Shown: piece after piece, positions 51,892 to 60,372 of the stretch
How the letters are laid out: every line of letters begins with the position of its first letter
Position numbering within the stretch: position 1 is the first letter of the stretch
The notes under the pieces: model-generated
Database searches by the model: none
What the model was told of the DNA's origin: nothing
Seen by the model: only the letters and a program-made list of their open reading frames with translations
Program-made: the position numbers and the translations under genes
Source of the DNA: an uncultured Clostridia bacterium
GTDB lineage: Bacteria > Bacillota > Clostridia > Saccharofermentanales > Saccharofermentanaceae
DNA length: 64,000 nt
Reading direction: 5' to 3'
Assembly (NCBI GenBank): GCA_946403085.1
Contig: CAMIYM010000003.1
Location: forward strand, 202,317 to 266,316

Positions 51892-54453
51892 ATGGAAAAC
51901 AAAGAATCAACGACTGAGAATTACAATGTCACCGGAATGAGCTGTGCCGCATGCCAGGCGCATGTCGAAAAGGCTGTGTCTTCTGTGAAAGGCGTCACTT
52001 CCTGCAGCGTGTCACTTCTGACAAACTCTATGAGCGTAACCGGAACTGCTGATGAAAAGGCGGTCATAAAGGCTGTCAGGGAGGCAGGATACGGCGCTGA
52101 AATAGAAGGAAAGAAGCAGGACGGAAATCTTTTCAAGAGCATGGAAGACAGACTTGATAACAAGGATATTCCGGTATTAAGGAACAGGCTTATAAGCTCT
52201 CTTGTTTTCCTGCTCATATTGATGTACTTCTCTATGGGTGTATCCATGTGGGGTTGGCCCGCACCGGCTTTCCTGGAACATAACATGACCGGCATAGGGA
52301 TTATCGAACTGATCTTATCTGGAATAGTTCTTGTCATCAACAAGAAGTTCTTTATTAACGGATTCAAAGCGCTCCTTCACAGGAGCACCAACATGGATAC
52401 GCTTGTCGCCATGGGTTCAGGGATATCTTTCATATACAGCTGTATTACATTGCTCAGGATGACTGCAGAACACTCTCACGATGCACAGATGGCACTGATG
52501 GATGAACTCTACTTCGAATCAGCTGCGATGATCCTGACTCTTATAACTGTAGGAAAGCTTCTTGAAGCCATATCAAAGGGAAGGACCACAAATGCGCTGA
52601 AAGGACTTCTTGATCTTCAGCCTAAGACAGCTGTCCTCATAAGAGATGGCAATGAGATCACGGTTCCTGTGGAAGAAGTTAGGGCAGGAGATATCTATGT
52701 CGTAAGACCAGGCGGATCGATCCCTGTGGACGGCGTCATCCTGGAAGGAGATTGTTCTGTCGATGAGTCGGCTCTTACAGGTGAATCAGTTCCTGTAGAT
52801 AAGACTGAAGGTGATAACGTATCAGCCGCGACTATCAACAGATCTGGATTCATCAAGTGCCGCGCTGAAAAAGTTGGTGAAGACACGACACTTGCGCAGA
52901 TCATAAAGATGGTCAGCGAGTCAGCAGGCTCCAAGGCACCGATCGCAAGGATCGCTGATAAGGTGTCCGGTATATTTGTACCTGCCGTACTGGTTATAGC
53001 TGCCATTGTATTTGCCGTCTGGCTTGCACTGGGCGCACATGTCGGAGGAGCGCTTACAAGAGCTATTTCTGTACTTGTCGTAAGCTGCCCGTGTGCATTA
53101 GGTCTTGCTACTCCTGTAGCGATAATGGTAGGCAATGGTGTCGCAGCTAAGAACGGCATTCTTTTCAAGACTTCCGCATCACTTGAAAACACCGGAAGAG
53201 GTGAGATCATAGTTCTTGATAAGACCGGTACTATCACAAACGGTGTTCCTGAAGTTACGGATATCATTCCTTCTTATGATTCGACAGATAATGAACTGCT
53301 CATTAACGCATATGCGCTTGAAAACGGCAGTGAACATCCTCTGGGAAGAGCCGTAAAGGAATATTGCACAGCAAACTCTCTGGAACTTAAATCTATTGAT
53401 GACTTTAAAGCATATGCGGGAAACGGGCTTGAAGGAAAGCTTAACGGTAATCTGATATCAGGCGGCAATCTTTCCTTTATCTCGAAAAGAACCACCGTAA
53501 GATCTGATCTTCTGTCTAAGGCAGAGGAATTATCTTCACAGGGCAAGACACCTCTGTTCTTTGCTTCAGATGACAGGCTTCTCGGAATCATTGCAGTTGC
53601 CGATAAGATCAGAAAAGATTCCTCAGAAGCGATCAGCGAATTGAAGAACAAAGGCCTTATCACAGTAATGCTTACAGGTGATAACAAGAGAACGGCAGAG
53701 AGCATTGGAAAGACAGCAGGTGTTGATATTACTATCGCAGGAGTGCTTCCTGCAGATAAGGAAAGGATCGTTAAAGAACTTAAGAAATACGGAAAAGTTT
53801 TAATGACTGGTGACGGAATAAACGATGCTCCCGCACTGACGGCAGCAGATGTCGGTATCGCGATAGGTGCTGGAACTGATATCGCCATAGACAGTGCGGA
53901 TGTCGTGCTTATGAAGTCTACGCTTAAAGATGCTGTCGCGGCCTTGAGGATATCCGGAAAAACGATCACGAATATTCATGAGAATCTGTTTTGGGCATTT
54001 ATCTATAATGTTGCACTTATCCCTGTAGCAGCAGGAGTATATGCTCATCTTGGACTTACCATGTCACCAATGCTGGGCGCTGCCGCCATGAGTATCTCAA
54101 GTTTTACCGTGTGTATGAATGCTTTAAGACTGAATCTTATCAAGCCGTATAATACACGGAGTGATAAGGCGAAGAGCAATATCAGGAACAGAATTGAAGA
54201 ATTAAAAAACGAATATGAGAAAAAAGAAATGGAGATCAGAGAAATGAACAAGACTATCAGGATCGAAGGCATGATGTGCGGACACTGCGAAGCAACAGTT
54301 AAGAAAGCTCTGGAGACCTTAGACGGCGTTATCTCAGCTGATGTATCTCATGATAAGGGCACAGCTGTTGTAGCGCTCGAAAAGGACGTTGCAGACGATG
54401 TCCTCACAAAGGCTGTAGAGGACAAGGATTTTAAGGTTACGGGTATAGAGTGA
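51892..54453 (+). CDS. copA: Copper-exporting P1B ATPase with a CopZ-like C-terminal domain
   Basis: CopA pumps Cu(I) out of the cell. The 853-residue protein has an N-terminal HMA domain (GMSCAAC, C18 and C21), eight membrane helices, the ion-binding CPC at 399-401, the phosphorylated D443 in DKTGT, HPLGRA in the nucleotide domain, and TGDGINDAPAL. After the last helices and a Lys/Glu-rich linker it carries a second HMA domain (about 785-853) with MMCGHC (C796 and C799), the size of the chaperone CopZ. An internal ATG at 54244 behind GGAG could give CopZ alone. It follows csoR by 28 bases. Confidence 0.95.
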   Translation: MENKESTTENYNVTGMSCAACQAHVEKAVSSVKGVTSCSVSLLTNSMSVTGTADEKAVIKAVREAGYGAEIEGKKQDGNLFKSMEDRLDNKDIPVLRNRLISSLVFLLILMYFSMGVSMWGWPAPAFLEHNMTGIGIIELILSGIVLVINKKFFINGFKALLHRSTNMDTLVAMGSGISFIYSCITLLRMTAEHSHDAQMALMDELYFESAAMILTLITVGKLLEAISKGRTTNALKGLLDLQPKTAVLIRDGNEITVPVEEVRAGDIYVVRPGGSIPVDGVILEGDCSVDESALTGESVPVDKTEGDNVSAATINRSGFIKCRAEKVGEDTTLAQIIKMVSESAGSKAPIARIADKVSGIFVPAVLVIAAIVFAVWLALGAHVGGALTRAISVLVVSCPCALGLATPVAIMVGNGVAAKNGILFKTSASLENTGRGEIIVLDKTGTITNGVPEVTDIIPSYDSTDNELLINAYALENGSEHPLGRAVKEYCTANSLELKSIDDFKAYAGNGLEGKLNGNLISGGNLSFISKRTTVRSDLLSKAEELSSQGKTPLFFASDDRLLGIIAVADKIRKDSSEAISELKNKGLITVMLTGDNKRTAESIGKTAGVDITIAGVLPADKERIVKELKKYGKVLMTGDGINDAPALTAADVGIAIGAGTDIAIDSADVVLMKSTLKDAVAALRISGKTITNIHENLFWAFIYNVALIPVAAGVYAHLGLTMSPMLGAAAMSISSFTVCMNALRLNLIKPYNTRSDKAKSNIRNRIEELKNEYEKKEMEIREMNKTIRIEGMMCGHCEATVKKALETLDGVISADVSHDKGTAVVALEKDVADDVLTKAVEDKDFKVTGIE

Positions 54454-54477
54454 TCTGAGGGCCCGTTTTAGAACCGG

Positions 54478-54696
54478 TCAGTCAAATAGCCTCCGGTTCC
54501 GGGCCATGAAATCAAAGCTCTCACCGGAATTCATTTTGTCTTCTCTGTCAGTAAATTTTCTTGAGCGCACATAATAGAAGCCAGATCCTACGCTGTCTCC
54601 GATGTTATTGGAATTGTCGAGAAAATGGCCAAAGACCAGGAGGGCAAAGCCGATTCCGAATCCAATACCCAGGATAACACTTAAAACCAGGATCAT
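54478..54696 (-). CDS. Small single-span membrane protein
   Basis: The 72-residue protein has a Gly-rich membrane helix at residues 2-24 (VILGIGFGIGFALLVF) and a charged tail. AAGGAGG lies before the start, only two bases after the stop of the zinc-ribbon gene upstream, so it is the second gene of that operon. I recognise no family. Confidence 0.65.
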   Translation of the reverse strand: MILVLSVILGIGFGIGFALLVFGHFLDNSNNIGDSVGSGFYYVRSRKFTDREDKMNSGESFDFMARNRRLFD

Positions 54697-54698
54697 AC

Positions 54699-56039
54699 TT
54701 ATCCCTGCCTCCTTTTTACAAAATTGAAAACGGAAGTGCTTTGAGTAAGTCCCAGACTCTTACTGATCTTTTTGAAATGGTTTATTCCCAATTTAAACAT
54801 TAGAAGAACCATTGTTATTTCTACAGTTAGAGCCTCCAGGAACTTATTATCATTTGCGGTTACTTCAAGCAACATGTCCATCACAAGGACACCTATGGCA
54901 GTCATTGCCAGAGCAAACAGTGTGAAAAGCACAAAGAATAATACTTTGTTCCAGGGAACACCGCAAACGATTTTTCCTGTTTCACCGTTAACAAGGATGG
55001 TGTTATGCTTCCCTTTGTGATTATAGATTACGAACCAGGCAGGTAGCATAGCATAACGCAGACTGCTGTAATCCACTTCTGTATAATGCCATGCTTCAAC
55101 GATCCTCTCGGGTGCGGCATTCATCAGATCTCCCATTGCCTGTTCTTCGAAGATCGAAGCTGCTCTTTTCTTTATCAGATCGGATATGTCATCGAATTTG
55201 TCGTCAGCAATGCTTGAGTAGAAGCCTGCAAGATAATCCTCATGGAATTCTACTGCATTCCTGATCCCGAATGGTTCAAGCCTTGAACTGATTTCGTTCG
55301 GCAAGATATTTGATGCATCAACAGGGAAGTCGTTTATCGTGATCATTCCGGCTCTTCCGTAAAAATGAGTATCAGACTCGTTGGATTTTTTCTTTTTGAT
55401 GCTTCCCTCGATAATGACGGAACCGTAGTGCTCTGCATCCGCAATCCAATAAGGAATGTAGATTCCGCGGACTTGCTGTACTTTGAAATGCTTTATTTTT
55501 CTGGGAATAAAAAAGCCTTTTTTGAACTCTTTGCATATAGCCTGAATCGCTTCTTCCTTCGTTATCTTGAAAGGCACTATCAGACTTGGCCGTCTTTGCT
55601 TTGCGACCCTGCTGAAAACTATTGCGGGTTTGCCGCAGAAGATGCACATGGTTGAAGCTTCAGTACCGTTTACGATCACTTCACCGCCGCAATAATCACA
55701 TGTATATACGGAGCAATCCATGAAATCATCAGGATCATTTCCCAATGATGTTTTTTTAATGGATCTTACTTCTTCATTTTTTAACAGCGGCGGAGGGTCA
55801 CACCACTCATAGTCTGTATCATCATTTGAGTCAGATGCATTCCCGGGATATATGTCCAAATCGGGCTCAGGTTCCGATTCATCGCTGAGAGGAACGGGCT
55901 TTTTGTTCTCTAATGTTTCTCTTGCGTAAAAATCCACTTCGCCGGGAGTGATCGAGCTTCCGCAGCGGTCACAGATCATCTTCTGTTTTTCCGGATCGAA
56001 GATTAAAGTTCCTCCGCAGTTTTTACATGTTACAGCCAT
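54699..56039 (-). CDS. Double zinc-ribbon membrane protein (TFIIB-type ribbon), function unknown
   Basis: The 446-residue protein has a zinc ribbon at the N-terminus (C5, C8, C23, C26), an acidic linker, a second ribbon (C114, C117, C132, C135), then a large domain (about 145-340; GIYIPYWIADAEHYGSVII), and two C-terminal membrane helices separated by a short loop. Related clostridial proteins are annotated only as zinc-ribbon proteins. GAGGGA precedes the start. It is followed in the operon by the small membrane protein. Confidence 0.75.
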   Translation of the reverse strand: MAVTCKNCGGTLIFDPEKQKMICDRCGSSITPGEVDFYARETLENKKPVPLSDESEPEPDLDIYPGNASDSNDDTDYEWCDPPPLLKNEEVRSIKKTSLGNDPDDFMDCSVYTCDYCGGEVIVNGTEASTMCIFCGKPAIVFSRVAKQRRPSLIVPFKITKEEAIQAICKEFKKGFFIPRKIKHFKVQQVRGIYIPYWIADAEHYGSVIIEGSIKKKKSNESDTHFYGRAGMITINDFPVDASNILPNEISSRLEPFGIRNAVEFHEDYLAGFYSSIADDKFDDISDLIKKRAASIFEEQAMGDLMNAAPERIVEAWHYTEVDYSSLRYAMLPAWFVIYNHKGKHNTILVNGETGKIVCGVPWNKVLFFVLFTLFALAMTAIGVLVMDMLLEVTANDNKFLEALTVEITMVLLMFKLGINHFKKISKSLGLTQSTSVFNFVKRRQG

Positions 56040-56179
56040 TTTATTCCCTCACTTATCCCAATAATTTATCTTATAGCAAAAATAGGGCAAAAACAAATGA
56101 GTTAAGGTCTTTGCTTAAATAAATGGTGCGATGGAAAGAAGAACAAAAATAATTAATATCGTAAATCGGTCCTTGAATG

Positions 56180-56185
56180 TATAAT
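56180..56185 (+). promoter_or_regulatory. -10 box of the two-component operon
   Basis: TATAAT lies 22 bases before the ATG at 56208; no convincing -35 is seen. Confidence 0.5.
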
Positions 56186-56207
56186 TGTATCTGAAGAGGT
56201 GGGGACT

Positions 56208-56861
56208 ATGATACATATATTAATTGTTGAAGACGAAAAGCCGATATCTAATCTTATCAGGATGAGCCTTACAAAAGCAGGCTATTCCTGTTCATGCGCA
56301 TTTGATGGTGAAGAAGCATTTAATCTTATCCAGAATAATGCTTTTGACCTTATCCTTCTTGATGTCATGATCCCGAAGATCGATGGCTTCACCCTGATGC
56401 AGTATATTCGCCCTATGAAAGTCCCGGTTATCTTCCTTACTGCGAAGAACATGGTCGAGGACAGAGTAAGAGGCCTTGAACTTGGTGCGGAAGATTATCT
56501 TCCCAAGCCTTTTGAGATCATCGAACTTCTTGCGAGGGTTAATGTCGTTCTGCGCCGTTATAACAAGACTGATACGGAGATAACGATAGCCGGTCTTACG
56601 ATCGATACCAAGGCAATGATCGTATACAAGAACGGTTACCCGATCCCGCTTACGCCGAAAGAGTACGAACTGCTTCTTCTTTTCGCAAGAAATCCCGGAA
56701 TCGCCATGTACAGAGAGACGATCTATGAGCGGGTCTGGAATGAACCTTTCCCTTACGGCAGTAAGACTGTTGACCTTCACGTCCAAAGACTTCGTAAGAA
56801 GCTCGGATGGGAAGAAGTAATCCATGCGGTTCCCAAGGTGGGTTACAGGCTGGAGGCTTAA
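56208..56861 (+). CDS. OmpR-family response regulator
   Basis: The 217-residue protein has a receiver domain (ILIVEDEKPISNL, phospho-acceptor D52 in LILLDVMIPKIDGF, T in FLTAKN, K in LPKPFE) and a winged-helix DNA-binding domain (LTPKEYELLLLFARNPG, TVDLHVQRLRKKLG). It is 3 bases before its kinase. GAAGAGGTGGGG lies before ATG 56208; the GTG three codons earlier lies inside that ribosome site. OmpR-type regulators bind tandem repeats such as those at 58989-59010. Confidence 0.95.
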   Translation: MIHILIVEDEKPISNLIRMSLTKAGYSCSCAFDGEEAFNLIQNNAFDLILLDVMIPKIDGFTLMQYIRPMKVPVIFLTAKNMVEDRVRGLELGAEDYLPKPFEIIELLARVNVVLRRYNKTDTEITIAGLTIDTKAMIVYKNGYPIPLTPKEYELLLLFARNPGIAMYRETIYERVWNEPFPYGSKTVDLHVQRLRKKLGWEEVIHAVPKVGYRLEA

Positions 56862-56864
56862 TTA

Positions 56865-58241
56865 ATGCGTTTCCGCCAGAAGATGCTCCTCGTCATGGTA
56901 TGGCTTCTCACATTGAGTTATGGTGTGGGAGGCGTTCTTCTGATCAGACAGAATTTCCAGAGCAGCCTGGCGCAGATTCAGAAGACCGACGCGCAGTCCT
57001 ATGAGATGATCCTTCAGTCGGTTCAGCTCGTAAATATCGTCGATATCCAGCAGGATCTTTCAAGCATCAGCAATACACTCGAAAAGCTGAGCAAACAGGA
57101 AGGTCTGGTCGGTGTGAAGCTCATGAAGGGCGGGTCAGTCCTTTACCAGTCTGGCGAGAATGCTGTCGAATATGAGACCGAGAATGTTTTTGAGTCTTAT
57201 ATGTTTTCGAGGAATGGAAAGAATTACTATCAGATAAGAGGCAACGTTACTACTGATGCCAGACCTCTTGTCCTTATCATCATGTATGACATCTCATCAG
57301 TTTATGAGGCGAGGGAACTGCAGGTGAGAACATATCACCAGATACTGATCCTGCTGATAGCTGTCGGAGGTTTTACTGCGTGGATCTCGACATATCTTAT
57401 GACCAAGCCTTTGGCCAAGGTCTCGAAAACAGCTAGAGCGCTTGCGTCAGGTGACCTCGAATCGAGAGTAAATCCTAAGACACTTGATGAGATCGGCCAG
57501 CTTGGTTCGGACTTTGATAACATGGCTGACAGACTTGCCGATAACATTAATGAGCTAAAGCTTACAATGGAACATCAGGATCAGTTCATGGGAAGCTTCG
57601 CACACGAATTGAAGACACCTATGACTTCCATCATTGGTTATGCGGATCTTCTTAGAAGCCAGGCGTTAACAGGTGAAGAAGCGCAGGAAGCTGCCAATTA
57701 TATCTTCTCTGAGGGCAAGAGACTTGAGTCATTGTCATTAAAACTTCTCGATCTTCTTATGATGAAGAAAGAGAGCATTAAATTAGTGCCTACAGAGATG
57801 AATCAGATAATCACCAATCTTACGGTTCACCTTAAGCCGGTTTATCTTAAGAAGAACATTATCCTTGATTCACGTTGTGAACCCGGTATCTGCATGGCAG
57901 AACCTGACCTTTTCAGTTCTGTTCTTACGAACCTCGTCGATAACGCAAGAAAAGCTCTCGATAACGGCGGCAACATCATGATACTCGGTGAGAGCGTGAA
58001 CGGTTATTACAGGATACGTGTTGTTGATAACGGAAGAGGTATGCCGGAAGAAGCGATCAAGCATATCACCGAAGCTTTCTACCGTGTCGATAAATCACGT
58101 TCCAGGGCGCAGGGCGGTGCCGGACTTGGTCTCACACTGTGTAAAGAGGTAATCCAGCTTCATAACGGAACGATTGCATTTGCTTCACGTGAAGGAAACG
58201 GAACCTGTGTCACAGTTACGCTGAAGGAGATAGCAGGATGA
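56865..58241 (+). CDS. Sensor histidine kinase
   Basis: The 458-residue protein has two membrane helices (about 5-25 and 155-175) flanking an extracytoplasmic sensor domain of roughly 125 residues, then a HAMP domain (TKPLAKVSKTARALASGDLE). The phospho-acceptor is H247 in FAHELKTPMTSIIGY, and the ATP-binding domain has NLVDNARKALD (N box), VDNGRGMPEEA (G1) and GGAGLGLTLC (G2). The gene's stop overlaps the next start (ATGA). The sensed signal cannot be read from the sequence. Confidence 0.95.
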   Translation: MRFRQKMLLVMVWLLTLSYGVGGVLLIRQNFQSSLAQIQKTDAQSYEMILQSVQLVNIVDIQQDLSSISNTLEKLSKQEGLVGVKLMKGGSVLYQSGENAVEYETENVFESYMFSRNGKNYYQIRGNVTTDARPLVLIIMYDISSVYEARELQVRTYHQILILLIAVGGFTAWISTYLMTKPLAKVSKTARALASGDLESRVNPKTLDEIGQLGSDFDNMADRLADNINELKLTMEHQDQFMGSFAHELKTPMTSIIGYADLLRSQALTGEEAQEAANYIFSEGKRLESLSLKLLDLLMMKKESIKLVPTEMNQIITNLTVHLKPVYLKKNIILDSRCEPGICMAEPDLFSSVLTNLVDNARKALDNGGNIMILGESVNGYYRIRVVDNGRGMPEEAIKHITEAFYRVDKSRSRAQGGAGLGLTLCKEVIQLHNGTIAFASREGNGTCVTVTLKEIAG

Positions 58242-58978
58242 AGAAACTGGGTACTGTAATCGCTGGATTTTTCGTTCTGATGGCAGCCGCTCTCGGGTGG
58301 TTTCTTCCTTTGGCTGCATTTAATATTGAAGACAGGTTTGCTGAAGGCAAGGAGATGAAGCTGGCAATAGAACAGATCAATCTGTCGTACAGGGATGATC
58401 TTGCCATCAACCAGAAGATCAATGTTATCAATTTTGAATACGATCCGAGTATGGCTTTGAAGATAGACAAAGGAATCTATCATCAGAGTGACGACATTGA
58501 ACGCATAGTATCCGATTTTGTTGCTGATTTTACAGGACTCAGGTACGACGTTAAGTATGGCGCATATGCAGTGCCGTATCTTATCAATCTTTCTAATAAC
58601 AGGGGAACGGTCGTCATCTGGGTCGTAAGCTGTACTGTTACCGGAACCTGGACTATGAATTGTCTTATCGACGATAAGACCGGAGCGATCCTTAAATGTA
58701 ATCTGACGAGTGATGGACAACAGGGCTGGGGAGAACTTGTGCTTGGTGCCCAGGAATACACTAATATATCGAAGTCAATATCAGAAAGATTCAGCAATGC
58801 ACTTTATAATCACTATGTAAGACAGATATCCGCCAAGCTTGTAACATATAATAAAGTTCCGGATTCCGGTGTGGAAGACAATGTCGGTTATACCCTTGTT
58901 TTCAGGGATTCCAAGAATTATACATTCCAGATAACGGTTCAAGTTGAGAATGTCTATCCTGCGTTGTCGACATTTTGA
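58238..58978 (+). CDS. Membrane-anchored extracytoplasmic protein of the two-component operon
   Basis: The 246-residue protein has an N-terminal membrane helix or uncleaved signal (residues 7-27; VIAGFFVLMAAALGWFLPLA) and an alpha/beta domain outside. I recognise no family. It is coupled to the kinase by a four-base overlap, a place often held by accessory proteins that tune the kinase (as YycH/YycI do for YycG), but similarity to those is not evident. Confidence 0.7.
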   Translation: MKKLGTVIAGFFVLMAAALGWFLPLAAFNIEDRFAEGKEMKLAIEQINLSYRDDLAINQKINVINFEYDPSMALKIDKGIYHQSDDIERIVSDFVADFTGLRYDVKYGAYAVPYLINLSNNRGTVVIWVVSCTVTGTWTMNCLIDDKTGAILKCNLTSDGQQGWGELVLGAQEYTNISKSISERFSNALYNHYVRQISAKLVTYNKVPDSGVEDNVGYTLVFRDSKNYTFQITVQVENVYPALSTF

Positions 58979-58988
58979 TTTCATATAA

Positions 58989-59010
58989 TTGATGCCGTTT
59001 TGATGCCGAT
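58989..59010 (+). repeat. Tandem 11-bp repeat, candidate response-regulator site
   Basis: TTGATGCCGTT is followed directly by TTGATGCCGAT (10 of 11 identical). The 11-bp period and the position, ending five bases before where a -35 box would lie, match PhoB/OmpR-type binding sites. Confidence 0.6.
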
Positions 59011-59038
59011 TTAGTACTTTTTTGATTTTTCCCTTTGC

Positions 59039-59044
59039 CATAAT
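59039..59044 (+). promoter_or_regulatory. -10 box of the small membrane protein gene
   Basis: CATAAT lies 34 bases before the ATG at 59079. The -35 region (ACTTTT, 59016-59021) is poor, as expected for an activator-dependent promoter. Confidence 0.45.
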
Positions 59045-59078
59045 ATGCTCAGAAAGTTGAGAAAAGGAGGGAAATCGC

Positions 59079-59312
59079 ATGTTTCAGGATTTAACGATAA
59101 GAGTTAAGAATATAGCCGCAGATATGGGGAGCGGATTTGTTGTGATTGCGGGCTTTCTGCTCGCAATCACAATGGTGTTTGTTATGGTTTTTGCACGCTG
59201 GAACGGCGTTTGCAAAACAACTTTTGACAGTAATTATGAGGACAAGCCCAGAATGGAATCCGCAGTAGATGATTCGGGTTGCGTTACTGTAGCACTGCCT
59301 GAGAATTACTGA
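59079..59312 (+). CDS. Small single-span membrane protein, 77 residues
   Basis: The start follows AAAAGGAGGG, a very strong ribosome site. One membrane helix spans about residues 18-39 (SGFVVIAGFLLAITMVFVMV), followed by an outside or inside tail with two cysteines (C45 and C68) and an acidic end. I recognise no family. It stands behind its own putative promoter and the tandem repeats and is a likely target of the two-component system upstream. Confidence 0.7.
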   Translation: MFQDLTIRVKNIAADMGSGFVVIAGFLLAITMVFVMVFARWNGVCKTTFDSNYEDKPRMESAVDDSGCVTVALPENY

Positions 59313-59314
59313 TA

Positions 59315-60283
59315 TCAGTCTTCACCGACGAAAACATTCCAGGATGCAATCTCTGTATCACTTATGGTCTTCATTACGAGTTTTGCATTGTCGAGAAGAT
59401 AGTCGCTGTAGCCCGAAGACCAACCGCGTTTAACCAGTTCCTTGATAATCTGGCCGCTTATCTCTTCGATAAGATTGACCTTACCATTACTTTCTTCTTC
59501 GCTCATTTGAGAAAGGTTGATAAGCGGCTCTTTTAAGCACCTCAAGGTGGTAAACTCATTCATCGCTCTGAAGCGCCATTTGTAGTAAGGCATATAACGG
59601 CCGTTAAGAAGGAACAATGCCGCTGTGATCTTGTATATGAATTCGGTAACACAGCAGTAAGCGGCCCCGACATCACCACGTTTTACAGAGCGGATATAGT
59701 TGAATTGCCCAGTTTTACCCGCCATGGCAAGGTCTGCAGCGACTTTCTTCTTTAATACATCTTCAGGATAGAATCCGGCCCAGACATTACGTATAGAATT
59801 GAATTTGCCCGAAGGATCACGGAATACTTTTCCGTTGACTGCTTCGGCTAAATGCATTTGCGGAGTTGCAAGCCAGTCCTGTGTAGTAACAGGAGCTCCG
59901 GTCATGCCTGTATGTTCATAAAAGAATTCCTCTATGCTGTGAACACCGACTCTGTGGCTTCTTGCACCGGTCATGATGTTGCTCGGTTCTGCCATTCCGA
60001 CATCAGCTCTGTGATTAAGGATAAACTCTTCGACGGGAAGGGCATCGTAAGCTTTCTGGAGATCATCGCCGATCTTCTTTTTCAGTTCTTCCGGAAGCCA
60101 GAGGCAGAATCCCGGTGCGTAATCGTGATCCCTTGAGATATAGTCATCGTATCCGAAGCATTCAGATGTCTGGCCGCTAAGACCTGCTGCTATTTCATCA
60201 ATATATCCAGGAAAGTCCTTTTCGAGCATGGGAAGACCATACTCTTCGAAAAATACTTCAGATATCTTAAGTCCGTTCCACAT
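59315..60283 (-). CDS. DUF4037 protein (nucleotidyltransferase-like)
   Basis: The 322-residue protein has GYDDYISRDHDYAPGFCLWL near residue 44, the hallmark of DUF4037, whose Ser-x-Asp-x-Asp resembles the metal site of nucleotidyltransferase folds (GSxxxxDxD). The C-terminal part is helical. The function is unknown. GAGGTGAT precedes the start, and a GGGG-AGTG-CCCC hairpin lies in its leader. It ends two bases from the convergent small membrane gene. Confidence 0.8.
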   Translation of the reverse strand: MWNGLKISEVFFEEYGLPMLEKDFPGYIDEIAAGLSGQTSECFGYDDYISRDHDYAPGFCLWLPEELKKKIGDDLQKAYDALPVEEFILNHRADVGMAEPSNIMTGARSHRVGVHSIEEFFYEHTGMTGAPVTTQDWLATPQMHLAEAVNGKVFRDPSGKFNSIRNVWAGFYPEDVLKKKVAADLAMAGKTGQFNYIRSVKRGDVGAAYCCVTEFIYKITAALFLLNGRYMPYYKWRFRAMNEFTTLRCLKEPLINLSQMSEEESNGKVNLIEEISGQIIKELVKRGWSSGYSDYLLDNAKLVMKTISDTEIASWNVFVGED

Positions 60284-60310
60284 ATAATCACCTCAAGTGG
60301 GGAGTGCCCC

Positions 60311-60345
60311 ATAAAAAAGAAGCGCTGAGATATTCAACGCTTCTT
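60311..60345 (-). terminator. Terminator of the buk-pta operon
   Basis: On the minus strand AAGAAGCG pairs with CGCTTCTT around a 13-base loop and runs into TTTTTTAT. Confidence 0.85.
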
Positions 60346-60372
60346 CTATTTTACACCAGTTTTATTCAGATC

